Source: Gongronella butleri
Lineage: Eukaryota; Mucoromycota; Mucoromycetes; Mucorales; Cunninghamellaceae
DNA: 64,000 bases
Direction: 5' to 3'
Assembly: GCA_025201375.1 (NCBI GenBank)
Contig: JAIWZP010000013.1
Coordinates: 1 to 64,000 of the forward strand
Shown: one piece after another, positions 36,462-49,009 of the stretch
How positions within the stretch are numbered: position 1 is the first letter of the stretch
Layout of the letters: each line of letters opens with the position of its first letter
Notes under the pieces: model-generated
The model's input: only the letters and a program-made list of their open reading frames with translations
Databases searched by the model: none
Told to the model about the DNA's origin: nothing
Translations under genes and position numbers: made by a program

Positions 36462-37780
36462 ACAACTCGCCCCACGCCTGTTCATGTTGTTCGATCTAGC
36501 AAGCTACATTGGTTGGGCTCTCGATTTACAACGAGCCGATCGCATCAAACCTCGCTTTTATGGAATCTCCTTTTTGTCTTGACTGGGCCCTCTTTCCGCC
36601 CTTGTTGTTTACTCTTGAAAAACACCATTGAATAAAAATTCTCTTGTCTATGCATCCACCATTCATTCAATCGCTCATTTGCCTTATTTCCCCTGATGTC
36701 GTCAAGCGTGCGTGAGAGAAAAGAGTCCAACACTTTTGGCACGCGCACAATGACTCGTGTAACAAAAACAATGACGCCCAAGTATCATCGGATCTTGTGA
36801 CCCGCTTCATACCGTTGCTCTCCTGACGTCACTTCTATGCTCAATACTATAAAATGTCTTTTTCAGCAGCGCAAAAAGAACAAAAAAAAGTACGTCACGA
36901 GTCGACTGGTTTGACAATTGATGAAACCAAGCGTCTCTTTTTTCTTCGTCTGTACGATGTCAATGATACATCGCGCGATGCGTTACCTGCACGCGACACG
37001 CAGGTTTGACGACGACGATGCGCGCCAAAACTTCATGCAAACCAAGCATGCCATAAATGGTGGCTGATGAGTTGGTCGCAGAATTGCTCTCTGTGCTTGA
37101 TTTGCTTCTCAATGCCACGTTTCTGAAATATTTTCTAGATGAAGGACGCGTCCGCAGCCTCTTATGCTCTTTTTGGTGTGAGCTAAGATCATCTATCACG
37201 GACGCTCGATTTTCAAAGCATGCACTCGCTGAATGCTGCGTGACACGCCTCTTGCGCATCGTCTTTCGTCCATTGACCGTTGTCATCATATAGCAAAATG
37301 GCAGAAAATGGGACAATCCGTGTTATGATTATACCTGTATCATATCTCTTTTTCATCGTCGATGCGAGCAAATGGGCTCATCTGGCATGCGTGCATCGTC
37401 CTCAACGTTCTTGGTAGGACTCATGTGGTCCACACCGGCTTGAAAAAACGTGCTTGGGTAAAAATGGCGGCAGATGAACTGATAACAGCAAGATGGACGC
37501 GTGGTTGCTTCTTTTCCTTGCACGTTTTTAATCTTGATTCACCGTCTTGCACCTTAACATATACGAGAGCACTTCCGTGCAAGCACATCAGTCCTTTGCT
37601 GGATGTCAGAATACAGAAAACGGAAATTTTCAGTAAATTACGGACCAATGCGGCCTAGTCGTATCTCAGAGCCCTGAGAATGGACCCTTCTAATGTCAAA
37701 AACGCATAAATTTTCATATGACAATCACTGTACCATGAATTACCATGATTAAAAACGGATTTAACACGGAAATAAGCATA
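36462..37780. other. gene-poor region downstream of eL41
   Basis: Open frames on both strands near 36960-37316 overlap each other and match nothing I know. No gene called. Possibly decayed mobile DNA. Confidence 0.45.
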
Positions 37781-37789
37781 ATATGTTTA

Positions 37790-38010
37790 TTTTCTCGATT
37801 TCAAACACGCCTTGAAGACCAAAAGAACGATCATTGTACCGAGGTGGTAGAGGCAGAGACCGGCTTTCTTTTGAGCCCAATATAGTATCTCTAGACCGCG
37901 TAGATGGTGAGCAATGACCAAAATAAAAAATGACCAAAAATCACGGATGAAACCCCTGGTCAATTTTTGAAAATCAAAAAAGGTCGCTGGATCGCCACGA
38001 AACTAAAAGG
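37790..38010 (+). repeat. inverted-repeat partner A
   Basis: The segment GTCAATTTTTGAAAATCAAA followed by AAGGTCGCTGGATCGCCA is found reversed and complemented at about 44960-45000, and GACCGGCTTTCTTTTGAGC near 37860 has a reversed counterpart near 45085-45110. From 38011 to 39342 no gene is supported; short frames at 38328-38785 and 39060-39341 match no known family. Confidence 0.65.
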
Positions 38011-39339
38011 GAAGTAGGATCATACCGCCTTTGTCAATTCTGACTACGGCAATGTCATAGACTGTTAAGCCGATTGGAGAGAAAAGTCACAAGATGTCAT
38101 AAAATAGACCCTGCTTTAAAATGGATGGCATCTGACGACGACGCGATCTGACGGTACCAAAAAAGGGTATTTCGAGCATTTCAACCATGCGCGCTCGTGG
38201 ATGTCGGTGATCGTTTTGAAAGACGCGCTTGCACATGATTTACGACGCGTTAAAGAGTGCAAAATTTATTGGCCGTTTTGAATGCGTCGACAGGCATGAT
38301 TGTACATAATTACCTCCTGGCGAATACTTGATGTACGTGACGCGCCAAGTGATTCTCTTGGTTGACACATCGCGTTTTCGGTTCCAAAGTGCAATTTTCA
38401 TCGAATGGTGTGCATTTGAAAAGCAACCCTTTTTCACACTAAAATGCCATTTTATCAAAATTGGTGAGGTGGATCTTGCTGAAACCTGCCTCACGGAGGA
38501 TTGCACGTTGGCGCTCGTCATCCCTAAAAATTTGGCGGCAATCTGACATCGATGACCAAAATCTATCCACGAGGCATCAATGCACACCAAAAATTCAAAT
38601 ATGGCATTGTTCGCACTACCGCGATGCGATCGCCTTCAAAATTAGGCCAGCCGTTCCCCATGGACATTAAAAGCAGCGCACTAAGTTTAAAATCTCAAAG
38701 TATGATCAATTTAGGAGAAGAATTGGTCAAAAGATCAAATTTTGCGAGTGGACTACACGATCGCCGAAAGACCTTAGGTCGCTGAGCGTCTGCGCTTCAC
38801 CATCACCTTTTTCACTGTCTTCACCAACGCCTGCTTCAAATTTGGGGCCATTTGGATGAGCCGTGAATGAATAGGCACCAACCTCTTGGTTTGGTTTTGA
38901 TTTTTACACGTATTTCAAGATTTGCACTGCACAATCATCGAAAAAAAATTGTGTATATGCTCTAGACCCGCTGTGCCAAGTATATCAGATCAAACGGGCA
39001 AGCCAAAAGTGGAGCCATCTTGCTAGGGGGTTGCAAAACGACGTCGTACACGGGCACATTTGGGGTTTGACGCGATTTCCCCGCATTTTTTGCTAGAAAG
39101 AAGCGTGATGCGATACGATCAGCCTCTATGCACGTGCAAGGATTCATCATCTGCAGCGCGAAGCAGGATTTTAAACGACAAGAATGTAGATTTTGGTCGC
39201 AGGGCGCGATTGGAAGCGAGTTCGACGCGTCCGACGCGCTCATTTGAGTCTTGCGTTCATTTTTCTAATTTCGTACATGATCTCGTCACTTTCTATCCTA
39301 CCACGAGCCAATGGTGGGCATTGAAACGCGACTTTTTGT

Positions 39340-39342
<3 letters not shown>

Positions 39343-39395
<53 letters not shown>
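39343..39395. repeat. 53-base T tract
   Basis: Uninterrupted T run; length in any one molecule is likely variable and assembly length may be inexact. Confidence 0.9.
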
Positions 39396-39398
<3 letters not shown>

Positions 39399-39727
39399 TA
39401 AAACAGCCCCATGGGCATTTCGCAGCATCTCCATCACGCCATTGACGCGTTTATTGGCATTGTAGTGACCCTGGGTCGTTTAATGGTCATTTTTGGTTAC
39501 TAGGCATATTTCACAGCTTGTTGCCATTGCAAAAAGGGCGATTGGCATAGCAACGGGACGGGGAAAGAGGAGCAAAATGTGCCATTACAAAAGACGAAAA
39601 AGGGTCAAACGTGGGGGAGAAGGGGCGGGGCGTCGGCCGATCTTTTTTTCTATTCTTTTCGCCCTCCTGTTCTTTTGCTCTTTTCCAATTTTTTTCGCTT
39701 TTCCATTTTTTTTCTTTTGCCTGAACA
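39396..39727. other. GCN5 upstream region
   Basis: Ends in a T/C-rich leader just before the GCN5 ATG. No gene seen. Confidence 0.5.
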
Positions 39728-42284
<2,557 letters not shown>

Positions 42285-42637
42285 TTTTTTCCCCCATACC
42301 TCCTTTTTGCTGTTCCGTTTTGCTTTTTTTGGGGCAGCAGCCTTGTCCATTTGCAAAACAAAACATCCCCCCCATGTCACGATTCCACTCTCTTTTCCTC
42401 CCTTTGTAGATATATTTTTGGCGATTAAACACACGCCTTTCATCTCTTGTTGATGCATGGGAATGCGGCCAGACTTCATCGAGGGGTTTCTGCTGCGTTT
42501 GAACTCTAAAAACAAGGTTAAAAGAAAAAAAATTTTGCTCCTGGAAGAATTCTTTTCTTTTTTTTCTTTCTCCTGCACAATTGATCCACTTGGGATACAA
42601 AAGACAGCGAGCTTGATTTGGACACAAAAGACATAAA
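42285..42637. other. intergenic region
   Basis: Between GCN5 and the first Gag-like gene. A- and T-rich runs; no gene. Confidence 0.5.
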
Positions 42638-44180
42638 ATGAGCGAATTTGCACTCACAAAGTCTGTGCCATCTCCTTTTGCCAGTGTTGGCGCGACGGTT
42701 CCTATGAAAAGGTCCCTGTCCCCCACTAGGGCGTTTAGTGCCCTGGCAGATGCGACGATTTCCCTTAGTAAGGGCTTGTCAGCCACTGACGTGGCAGATG
42801 CGACAATTTCCCTGAAATGGGCCTCGTCACCCTCACCGGGCTCTGCCCTGGCTGCCTCTGGGCAAAATGGCTTCGGCCTCCAAGAACAGCAGACGTCATT
42901 GTCTACCAAAGGGGGCTTGACCGCGCCGAGCGCCGTCGCCCCTGCCGTGGCGCTTCTGACTGAAAAAGAAGAAGAAAAAGAAAAAAAAGAAAAAAGCCCT
43001 GAGACGAGAAAAAGACTCAAGCCTATGGATGAACTCCAGGCAGAGAATCTTCTTGATCTTTTACGCAATCAGATGTTTGCAGCCGAGAGGCAATTGCAAA
43101 AGGCGATCAGTGGATCGACTGCAAGCGGCATTGATGTGGACGTTTGGGCCAAAAGAAATAAGGACGCTGTGGCCGTTGAGGCTGTGTATGAGTCCACTAG
43201 ACAGCGCTATGAGCGTTTGTTCCCTTTCAATCGTCGTTTTTTCTCTGCTGAGCGCCAGCGTGAAGAGCACGAAAAGGAATTGGAGCGTCAAACAAAAGAG
43301 AGCGAGGTTGTAAAGACCACGTCCGAGCGCTCCGCCTTGGAGGCCGAGGACAAGCGACGTCTTGCCATGCTGGCAGACCTTGCTTTAAAGTCGCAATTGC
43401 CCAGGATGACCCTGAATGCGAATTTTGACGTGAATTCGCGTGTCTTTGTCTCCACTCGTCATTTTTTCTCTGAATTCGAAAAGTACTTGGAGGTTAATGG
43501 GCTTGATCCAGTCATGGACTTTGCGCGTTTCCTTCCTGCTTGCCTCAACGTCCCTCAAACCATGTTGTACGAGCACGCCATGCAAATTAGTGCCCAAGTC
43601 CCGCTGATTGAAAACGAATTGAACGAATTGAACGCATTGGCCACCCAACCAGCGACCGCCAGCCCCAATGGATCCCCAAATGCACTCGACAAGCCTGCCA
43701 ACAAGATTACCAAGTATCAATACATCAAGGTAACAGGGAAAAAAACGCTTCTCGGTCGGATTTCATCTCACTTTTTTTTATAATATAAAATAGGACACCT
43801 TTTACAACGAATTTGACGCGCCTGTAGACCGCCTGGATCAAATCTTGGCCAAATTGTTCAAATTGAAGCAGAAAGAAGGACAGCCCCTGGATCCGCATTG
43901 TCGTGCGTTCAGCTTTTTGATGCATTTGGCCCGCATGCATGACTTTAATCCCAAACTCAACATGGCACCCAACACGAATATCGTGTTCTTGAATTCTCTC
44001 AACGACGAGTGTGGTCTACGCTTCGAGCCCGCCGTTTTAAAGCACGTGCGCGATTTCGCGGTTTCCGAAAACCATGCCATTTCCGCCGGGGAGCTGGAAA
44101 CCCGCTGGAAGACGCGTAAAAACAAGTCTTTTGAAACAATCTTGAACACCTGTGCGGACGAATTTCATGGCCGACATTGA
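42638..44180 (+). CDS. Gag-like protein, tandem copy 1
   Basis: Two exons (42638-43729, 43794-44180), 492 residues. Not a family I can name with certainty. Low-complexity N-terminus with KRSLSPTRA, then a helical block (PMDELQAENLLDLLRNQM, AERQLQKAIS, YESTRQRYERLFPFNRRFFS) and a charged coiled-coil-like stretch. The C-terminal half (FVSTRHFFSEFEKYLEVNGL, ARFLPACL, then IKDTFYNEFDAP, LKQKEGQPLDPHCRAFSFL) resembles the Retrotrans_gag fold of Ty3-type elements in its spacing of aromatic, LKQ and HC-x3-F residues. There is no zinc knuckle, protease or reverse transcriptase. AATAAA at 44248. Paralogue of the next gene. Confidence 0.8.
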
Positions 44181-44939
44181 CGAAATGACACTTTATGATA
44201 TGCAGCCCCAGATCAAGGCGCATAGTTATGCCATTATGAATAATGTGAATAAAAAACGGAATTGGTATCCGCGAACGCCCTTTTTTTACGAGCTGAACAT
44301 CAGTTCCAAATTTCCGCCTTCACGACCCCAAGCAAACCAGCATAAAATATCGCAAATTTTCCTTTCACACCACAAATTGTCCATTGGCGCGACCCCGCCA
44401 ATTTTTGCAAACCCCACCCCATTTCCTCGGATCATCCTCAAACTTAGAGAGTCAGTGGGCATCAAAGGGTAGTAGCAGCGAGGCAAGGCTCACGAGATTC
44501 TACTTTGTGTATTGTGAGAAAATCAGGGTTTACCAGTAGTGAGCTGGAGGCCTTCATTTCAATATGCTCATCCTTTGACGACGATACAGTACGCGCTAGA
44601 GCCGAGCGGTTTGCATTTCCTAGAAGAGGATCATCCAATGTTCCATGTGTGTGCATCGCGTGGTGCGGTGATTGTGCAAGATCCAGAGAATTGACGCGTT
44701 GAAAATTATTTCCAAAAAGCAAGATTTTGGCGCGTCGCCACGCGTTTCCCTGGGATCAATGGCCTTCACGTGTGCGCACGATTGACATGCGCGAGATATA
44801 TTTGTTTCAGGCCGCTAAAAGCATGTCGTCGGTCCATGCCATTGAATTGAAAAACGGTTATTTTCGTGCTTCCCAGTCCATTTTCTCCTCAACTCACTTT
44901 CCGATGCTCGACCCTTGCCAGCATAACAAATGAAGCATG
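44181..44939. other. intergenic between the Gag-like pair, part 1
   Basis: 3' flank of copy 1 with AATAAA at 44248-44253, followed by DNA without recognisable genes; one TACAGTA near 44586. Confidence 0.5.
44248..44253 (+). terminator. poly(A) signal of Gag-like copy 1
   Basis: AATAAA within GCCATTATGAATAATGTG-AATAAAAAA; nearly the same context occurs after copy 2, showing that the duplicated unit included the 3' UTR. Confidence 0.65.
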
Positions 44940-45115
44940 ATCTTGCTACCCTCCAAGTTTCTGGCGATCCAGCGACCTTTTTTGAGTTTTGAAAATTGGC
45001 CAGTGGTCATTCATGGATTTTGGTCATTTTTAATTCTGGCTGCTATTCGTCACCTAACGGTCGCAGTGCCGCAAGAGTGAGCTCAAAAGAAAGCTTGTCG
45101 CGACCTTTATAAGAC
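44940..45115 (-). repeat. inverted-repeat partner B
   Basis: Reverse complement of the 37790-38010 repeat; the core TGGCGATCCAGCGACCTTTT aligns with only a few mismatches. Lies between the Gag-like genes. Confidence 0.65.
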
Positions 45116-45847
45116 GCCGCGAGAAATCAGACAATAGCCTTTGGGGACATCCTGCCAAATGCCAAAAGAAATACTCTATTGCCTTTGTGCATTTTATTCA
45201 TGTCTCATGAAGGAGTCCCGGAATAAAAGAGATAACATTGGAGAAGCTTTATGATTGTTTATCTGCCCAGAGCAACCCCAAGTTCCTTGCTGCTTCGTGG
45301 GCAATTCGCGTATTTCAGATGAAAAATTAAGCATTTTCGTAAAATTTTCTTTTTTTTGATCGTCGAATTCATGGGTTTCATTATCGCATGGGATGGCAAT
45401 TGAACCTCACCAACAAAGTGACTTGTCGCAGGTTGCCGACGCGCATGACGGCGCGTAAAAAAAAAAAAAAATTGTGCAAGGGATGTGCAGCTGACACTCA
45501 CTTTGCGTATATTCCGAATCTCAAGGGCGCTGCAACGCATCTTTGTGGGACGCAAGCAAGCTGCAAAAATCAAGAATGGGGTGACAAGCACTCGTATTTG
45601 TCAAATCGCGTCGCGTTGCTTTTCTCGTGACAAGGTTTTGATTGTTTTGTTTGTTTTTTTCGACTGAATCGGGATTGTCTCAGCGTGTTTATTATTCATG
45701 CTGTATAGGCAAAATTCCCATGGTGTTTATTTCGCTGGCACTCAATATGATATAAAAAGTAAAAAAAATGCCACGGGAAAAAAAATCTCGTTTTCTTCTT
45801 CATTCTTCATCATTGAAAGAGGTTTTACGCACAAAGAGACTACAAAA
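45116..45847. other. intergenic between the Gag-like pair, part 2
   Basis: No gene seen. The last ~120 bases form the T/C-rich leader of Gag-like copy 2 and weakly resemble the leader of copy 1. Confidence 0.45.
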
Positions 45848-47252
45848 ATGAATGCCATTGAAAGCGCGAAGTCTGTGTCCCCCACTCATGCCAGTGTTGG
45901 CATAAAAGCGCCTAAGAAAAGGTCGCTGTCGCCCAATGCCAGTGCAGACATGACGAATCCTCAAAAAAAGAGGTCCTTGTCTCTCACTGAGGCCACTGTG
46001 CCGGGCTCTTCCCCATGTGAGGGTGTGCTCTTGAATTCAGAAAACAAAAAATATGACAATAGACAAAAGCCAATGGATGAAATCCAGGCAGAGCACCTTT
46101 TTGATCTCCTGCGCAATCAGATGTTTGCAGCCGAGAGGCAATTGCAAAGGGCCATTAGTGCAAAGACTGCCGGCCTCGACATGGACGTGGATGTTTGGGT
46201 TAAGAGGAATAAAGATGCAGCGACCGTTGAGGCTGTGTATGAGTCCACGAGAGAGCGCTATGAACGGCTGTTCCCTTTCAATCGTCGCTTTTTCTCCGCT
46301 GCGCGTCAGCGAGAGGAGCTCAAAAAGGAAGTGGAGCGCAAAAGGCAAGAAAATGAAGCCGCCCAGCTCTCGAAAGCCGCGTCTGAGCGTGCCGCGGTCC
46401 AGGCCGTGGACACGACACGTCTTGCCATGATTGCAGAGAACGCACTAAAGGCGCAATTGCCTCGGATGGTCCTTGGCACGACTTTTGACTTTAATCCGCG
46501 TGTCTTTGTCTCCACTCGTCATTTTTTTTCTGAATTCGAGAAGCTCCTCACGGCCAATGGCTTCGATGCAGCCAAAGACCACGCGCGCTTCCTCCCTTGC
46601 TGCCTCACTGTCCCCCAAACCACGTTGTACAACCATATCTGCCAAATTTACCGCCTCAGGCAAGAGAAGCAGAAGGAGGAGCAAGCCAACAAGCCCGACC
46701 AAGCCAAAATTGCAGCCACCGTTGACGTCGTCACTTCAACCATTTATGTCACGATGTATCAATTCGTCAAGGTACAACAAAAAGAACCAGATGCACAATG
46801 TCGTTGGCGTCTGATCCCTTTTCTTTTTTTATTCGCAGCAAAAATTTTACATGGAATTTGACATGCCCTGGGATTCCAAGTTGAACCACCGTCTAGATCA
46901 AATCATGGACAAAATGAAGGAATTGAAGCAGAAGCGCCGATCCCTTGACAAGCACTGCCGCGCATTTGTCTTTTTGTTGCGCTTAGCCATTATGCACGAC
47001 TATACGCCACTGGAATCTGACGGCGAGGATTCTCTCGAGTGGATATTCTTGCGCACACTCAACAAATTTTATTTCAAGCGCTTCCGTCCCGTCTTTGTTA
47101 TGCACAAATACGATGGCCCGATGGATTTCATTGAAAACTTTGTCGTGTCTACTGGAGAAATGGAAACCTGCTACAAAACACCGCGCAATATCGCCAACAA
47201 GAAAATCATCGCCCAATGGTATCATATGAACGAGGTTCTCAACAATGACTGA
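45848..47252 (+). CDS. Gag-like protein, tandem copy 2
   Basis: Two exons (45848-46771, 46839-47252), 445 residues. Same architecture as copy 1: KKRSLSP motifs (twice), QKPMDEIQAEHLFDLLRNQM, AERQLQRAIS, YESTRERYERLFPFNRRFFS, coiled-coil-like ELKKEVERKRQENEAAQ, FVSTRHFFSEFEKLLTANGF, ARFLPCCLTVPQTTLY, and after the intron FYMEFDMPWDS, LDKHCRAFVFLLRLAIMHD. The intron sits at exactly the homologous point (YQFVK here, YQYIK in copy 1). AATAAA at 47323 in a 3' flank similar to that of copy 1. The in-frame ATG upstream at 45698 is less likely, as the interval is A/T-rich and not conserved in copy 1. Function unknown. Confidence 0.8.
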
Positions 47253-47322
47253 GAAGCGATGCATCTCTGCATCACCTGGATCAACGTGCATATTCTTGTT
47301 TCGTGCCATTATGAATATTTTG

Positions 47323-47328
47323 AATAAA
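47323..47328 (+). terminator. poly(A) signal of Gag-like copy 2
   Basis: AATAAA within GCCATTATGAATATTTTG-AATAAAAAA, matching the context after copy 1. Confidence 0.65.
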
Positions 47329-47522
47329 AAAAAAAGCTTAAATTGTTTGGTACAGAGTGACGTGCGTGTGGAAGGGGGGATGCAAGGAGCGAGCTCAGCC
47401 ATCGTGTCATCTGCGCCTCTCGACTCCCTAATTTTTTCTTTTTTAGCTCCTTTGTCCCGTTTATTTTTTCTTTTGTTTCGTCTCATTTCTTTTTTTCACA
47501 CACACGTTGCCTCGGGACGACC

Positions 47523-48538
47523 ATGGCCACCGAGTCTCGCGTTGAATTGGTCCAATGGGTCAATGAGCTGCTGCAATCGAACTACACCAACGCACAGCAG
47601 GCTGGCACGGGTAAAGTTGGCGCGTCACGAACGCGTAAAAAAAAAAAAAAAAAAAAAGGAAAAATGAGCTAACATTTACCCTTTTTTTCAAGGTGTTGCC
47701 TATTGCCAAATCATGGACTCTATCTTTGGTAGGATTGACAAGCCGTCCAAAAGAAAACATGCATTGGATTGGAGATCAGAAATGATTGATGCGCATCTTT
47801 TTTTTTTCTTGCATCAGGGGATGTGCATCTTTCCAAGGTTAAATTCCAGTGCCGACACGAGTATGAGTACATTCAGAACTTCAAGGTGCTGCAGCGCACC
47901 TTTGTCAAGCACAAGCAAGTGGGAAAAGAAAAGAAAAAAGTGAGGCTATTTTCGCCTAAGTGGCCATTTTTTGTCTTAGGATTGACAAGGCGATTCCTGT
48001 TGAGCAGCTTGTCAAATGCAAGTTCCAGGAGAATCTTGCGTTTTTGCAATGGATCAAGGGGTATTGGGACGAGTTTTATCCTGGAGGCGTCTATGACGCG
48101 GTTGGGCGACGGCAACGCGCGATGGCCAAGGCGCATGCGGTGCTGAACAGCGATGGTGGGTTGATTTCGCCACCCATGAGCACGATTGGCGGTCGAGGCG
48201 GGCGCAGGTACTCGAGCGGGTCATTGTCAACGGCATCGAGCTACGGTGCAGCCTCATCCAACGCGTCGTCACCTCCACCGGCCGCACGAAACACCAACAG
48301 CACGCTGCGACGCCTGCGTGACGAGCAGCAGCAGCTTATCCTCGCCATGGATGGCTTTGAAAAGGAACGCGACTTTTATTTCGGCAAGCTTCAGGCCATT
48401 GAGGCCATTATCGACGATTCATCCATAAAAGACACGGCGCTCCTTGCCTCCGTGCGCGCCATCCTTTATGCCAACCCGGATGAGCAATCTGTGGACATTC
48501 TCAATGATGAGGATGAGGATGAGGACGAGGTCTTTTAA
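47523..48538 (+). CDS. EB1: EB1 family microtubule plus-end protein (Mal3/Bim1)
   Basis: Four exons (47523-47610, 47693-47728, 47818-47914, 47980-48538), 259 residues. EB1 proteins track growing microtubule ends. The N-terminal calponin-homology domain shows RVELVQWVNELLQSNY, AYCQIMDSIFG, EYEYIQNFKVLQRTF and IPVEQLVKCKFQENLAFLQW. After a Ser/Ala linker comes the EB-homology coiled coil (GFEKERDFYFGKLQAIEAII). The tail is acidic and ends DEVF instead of the usual EEY/F, which may still bind CAP-Gly domains. Intron 3 fits only as a GC-AG intron: AA|GCAAGT to TCTTAG|G restores FVKHKIDKAIP. AATAAA at 48545. Confidence 0.95.
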
Positions 48539-49009
48539 AAAAAGAATAAAAAAAGGAGGGTTAAAAGTTCCATTGGCGTTTCCGAGATGCAAATGACGAA
48601 TGTTTTACATGAAAAAAAACAACGCGATTGGTGTTTCCCAATGCGAATGACGCGTGTTTTACAGTGCAAGCAACCAATGGCGCGTGCGACACACGCCTAT
48701 TGTCGTGTTTTATCGTGTCTGGCGCGCTCAATGGGCAAAACAAAAAGAAAAAGGATATCACATTTTTATTAGGGATGGGATGGGATGGAAGAGACAAGGG
48801 GAGTGAGACAAGTAATGAGTGGCAAAAAGGATGTAAGAGGGGGGTGATTGCAATGCGAACAAAAAAAAAAAAAAAAAAAGGGCAAAAAATAAATCGTGCG
48901 TGAACCAGTGAGACAAGGCAATAAAAAATCGAGATAATAGAGAGGAGGGGGAGGGAGGGGTAAGGGGACAAAATGAATTTGGAGGGACTTTTTTTTTTTT
49001 TTTTTTTGT
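48539..49009. other. convergent intergenic region
   Basis: 3' ends of EB1 (+) and the BET gene (-). Contains A-runs and GA-rich DNA; no gene. Confidence 0.6.

Noticed and set aside
36960..37316. Overlapping frames on both strands downstream of eL41
   Set aside because: No recognised motif, no splice-supported extension, and the two strands contradict each other.
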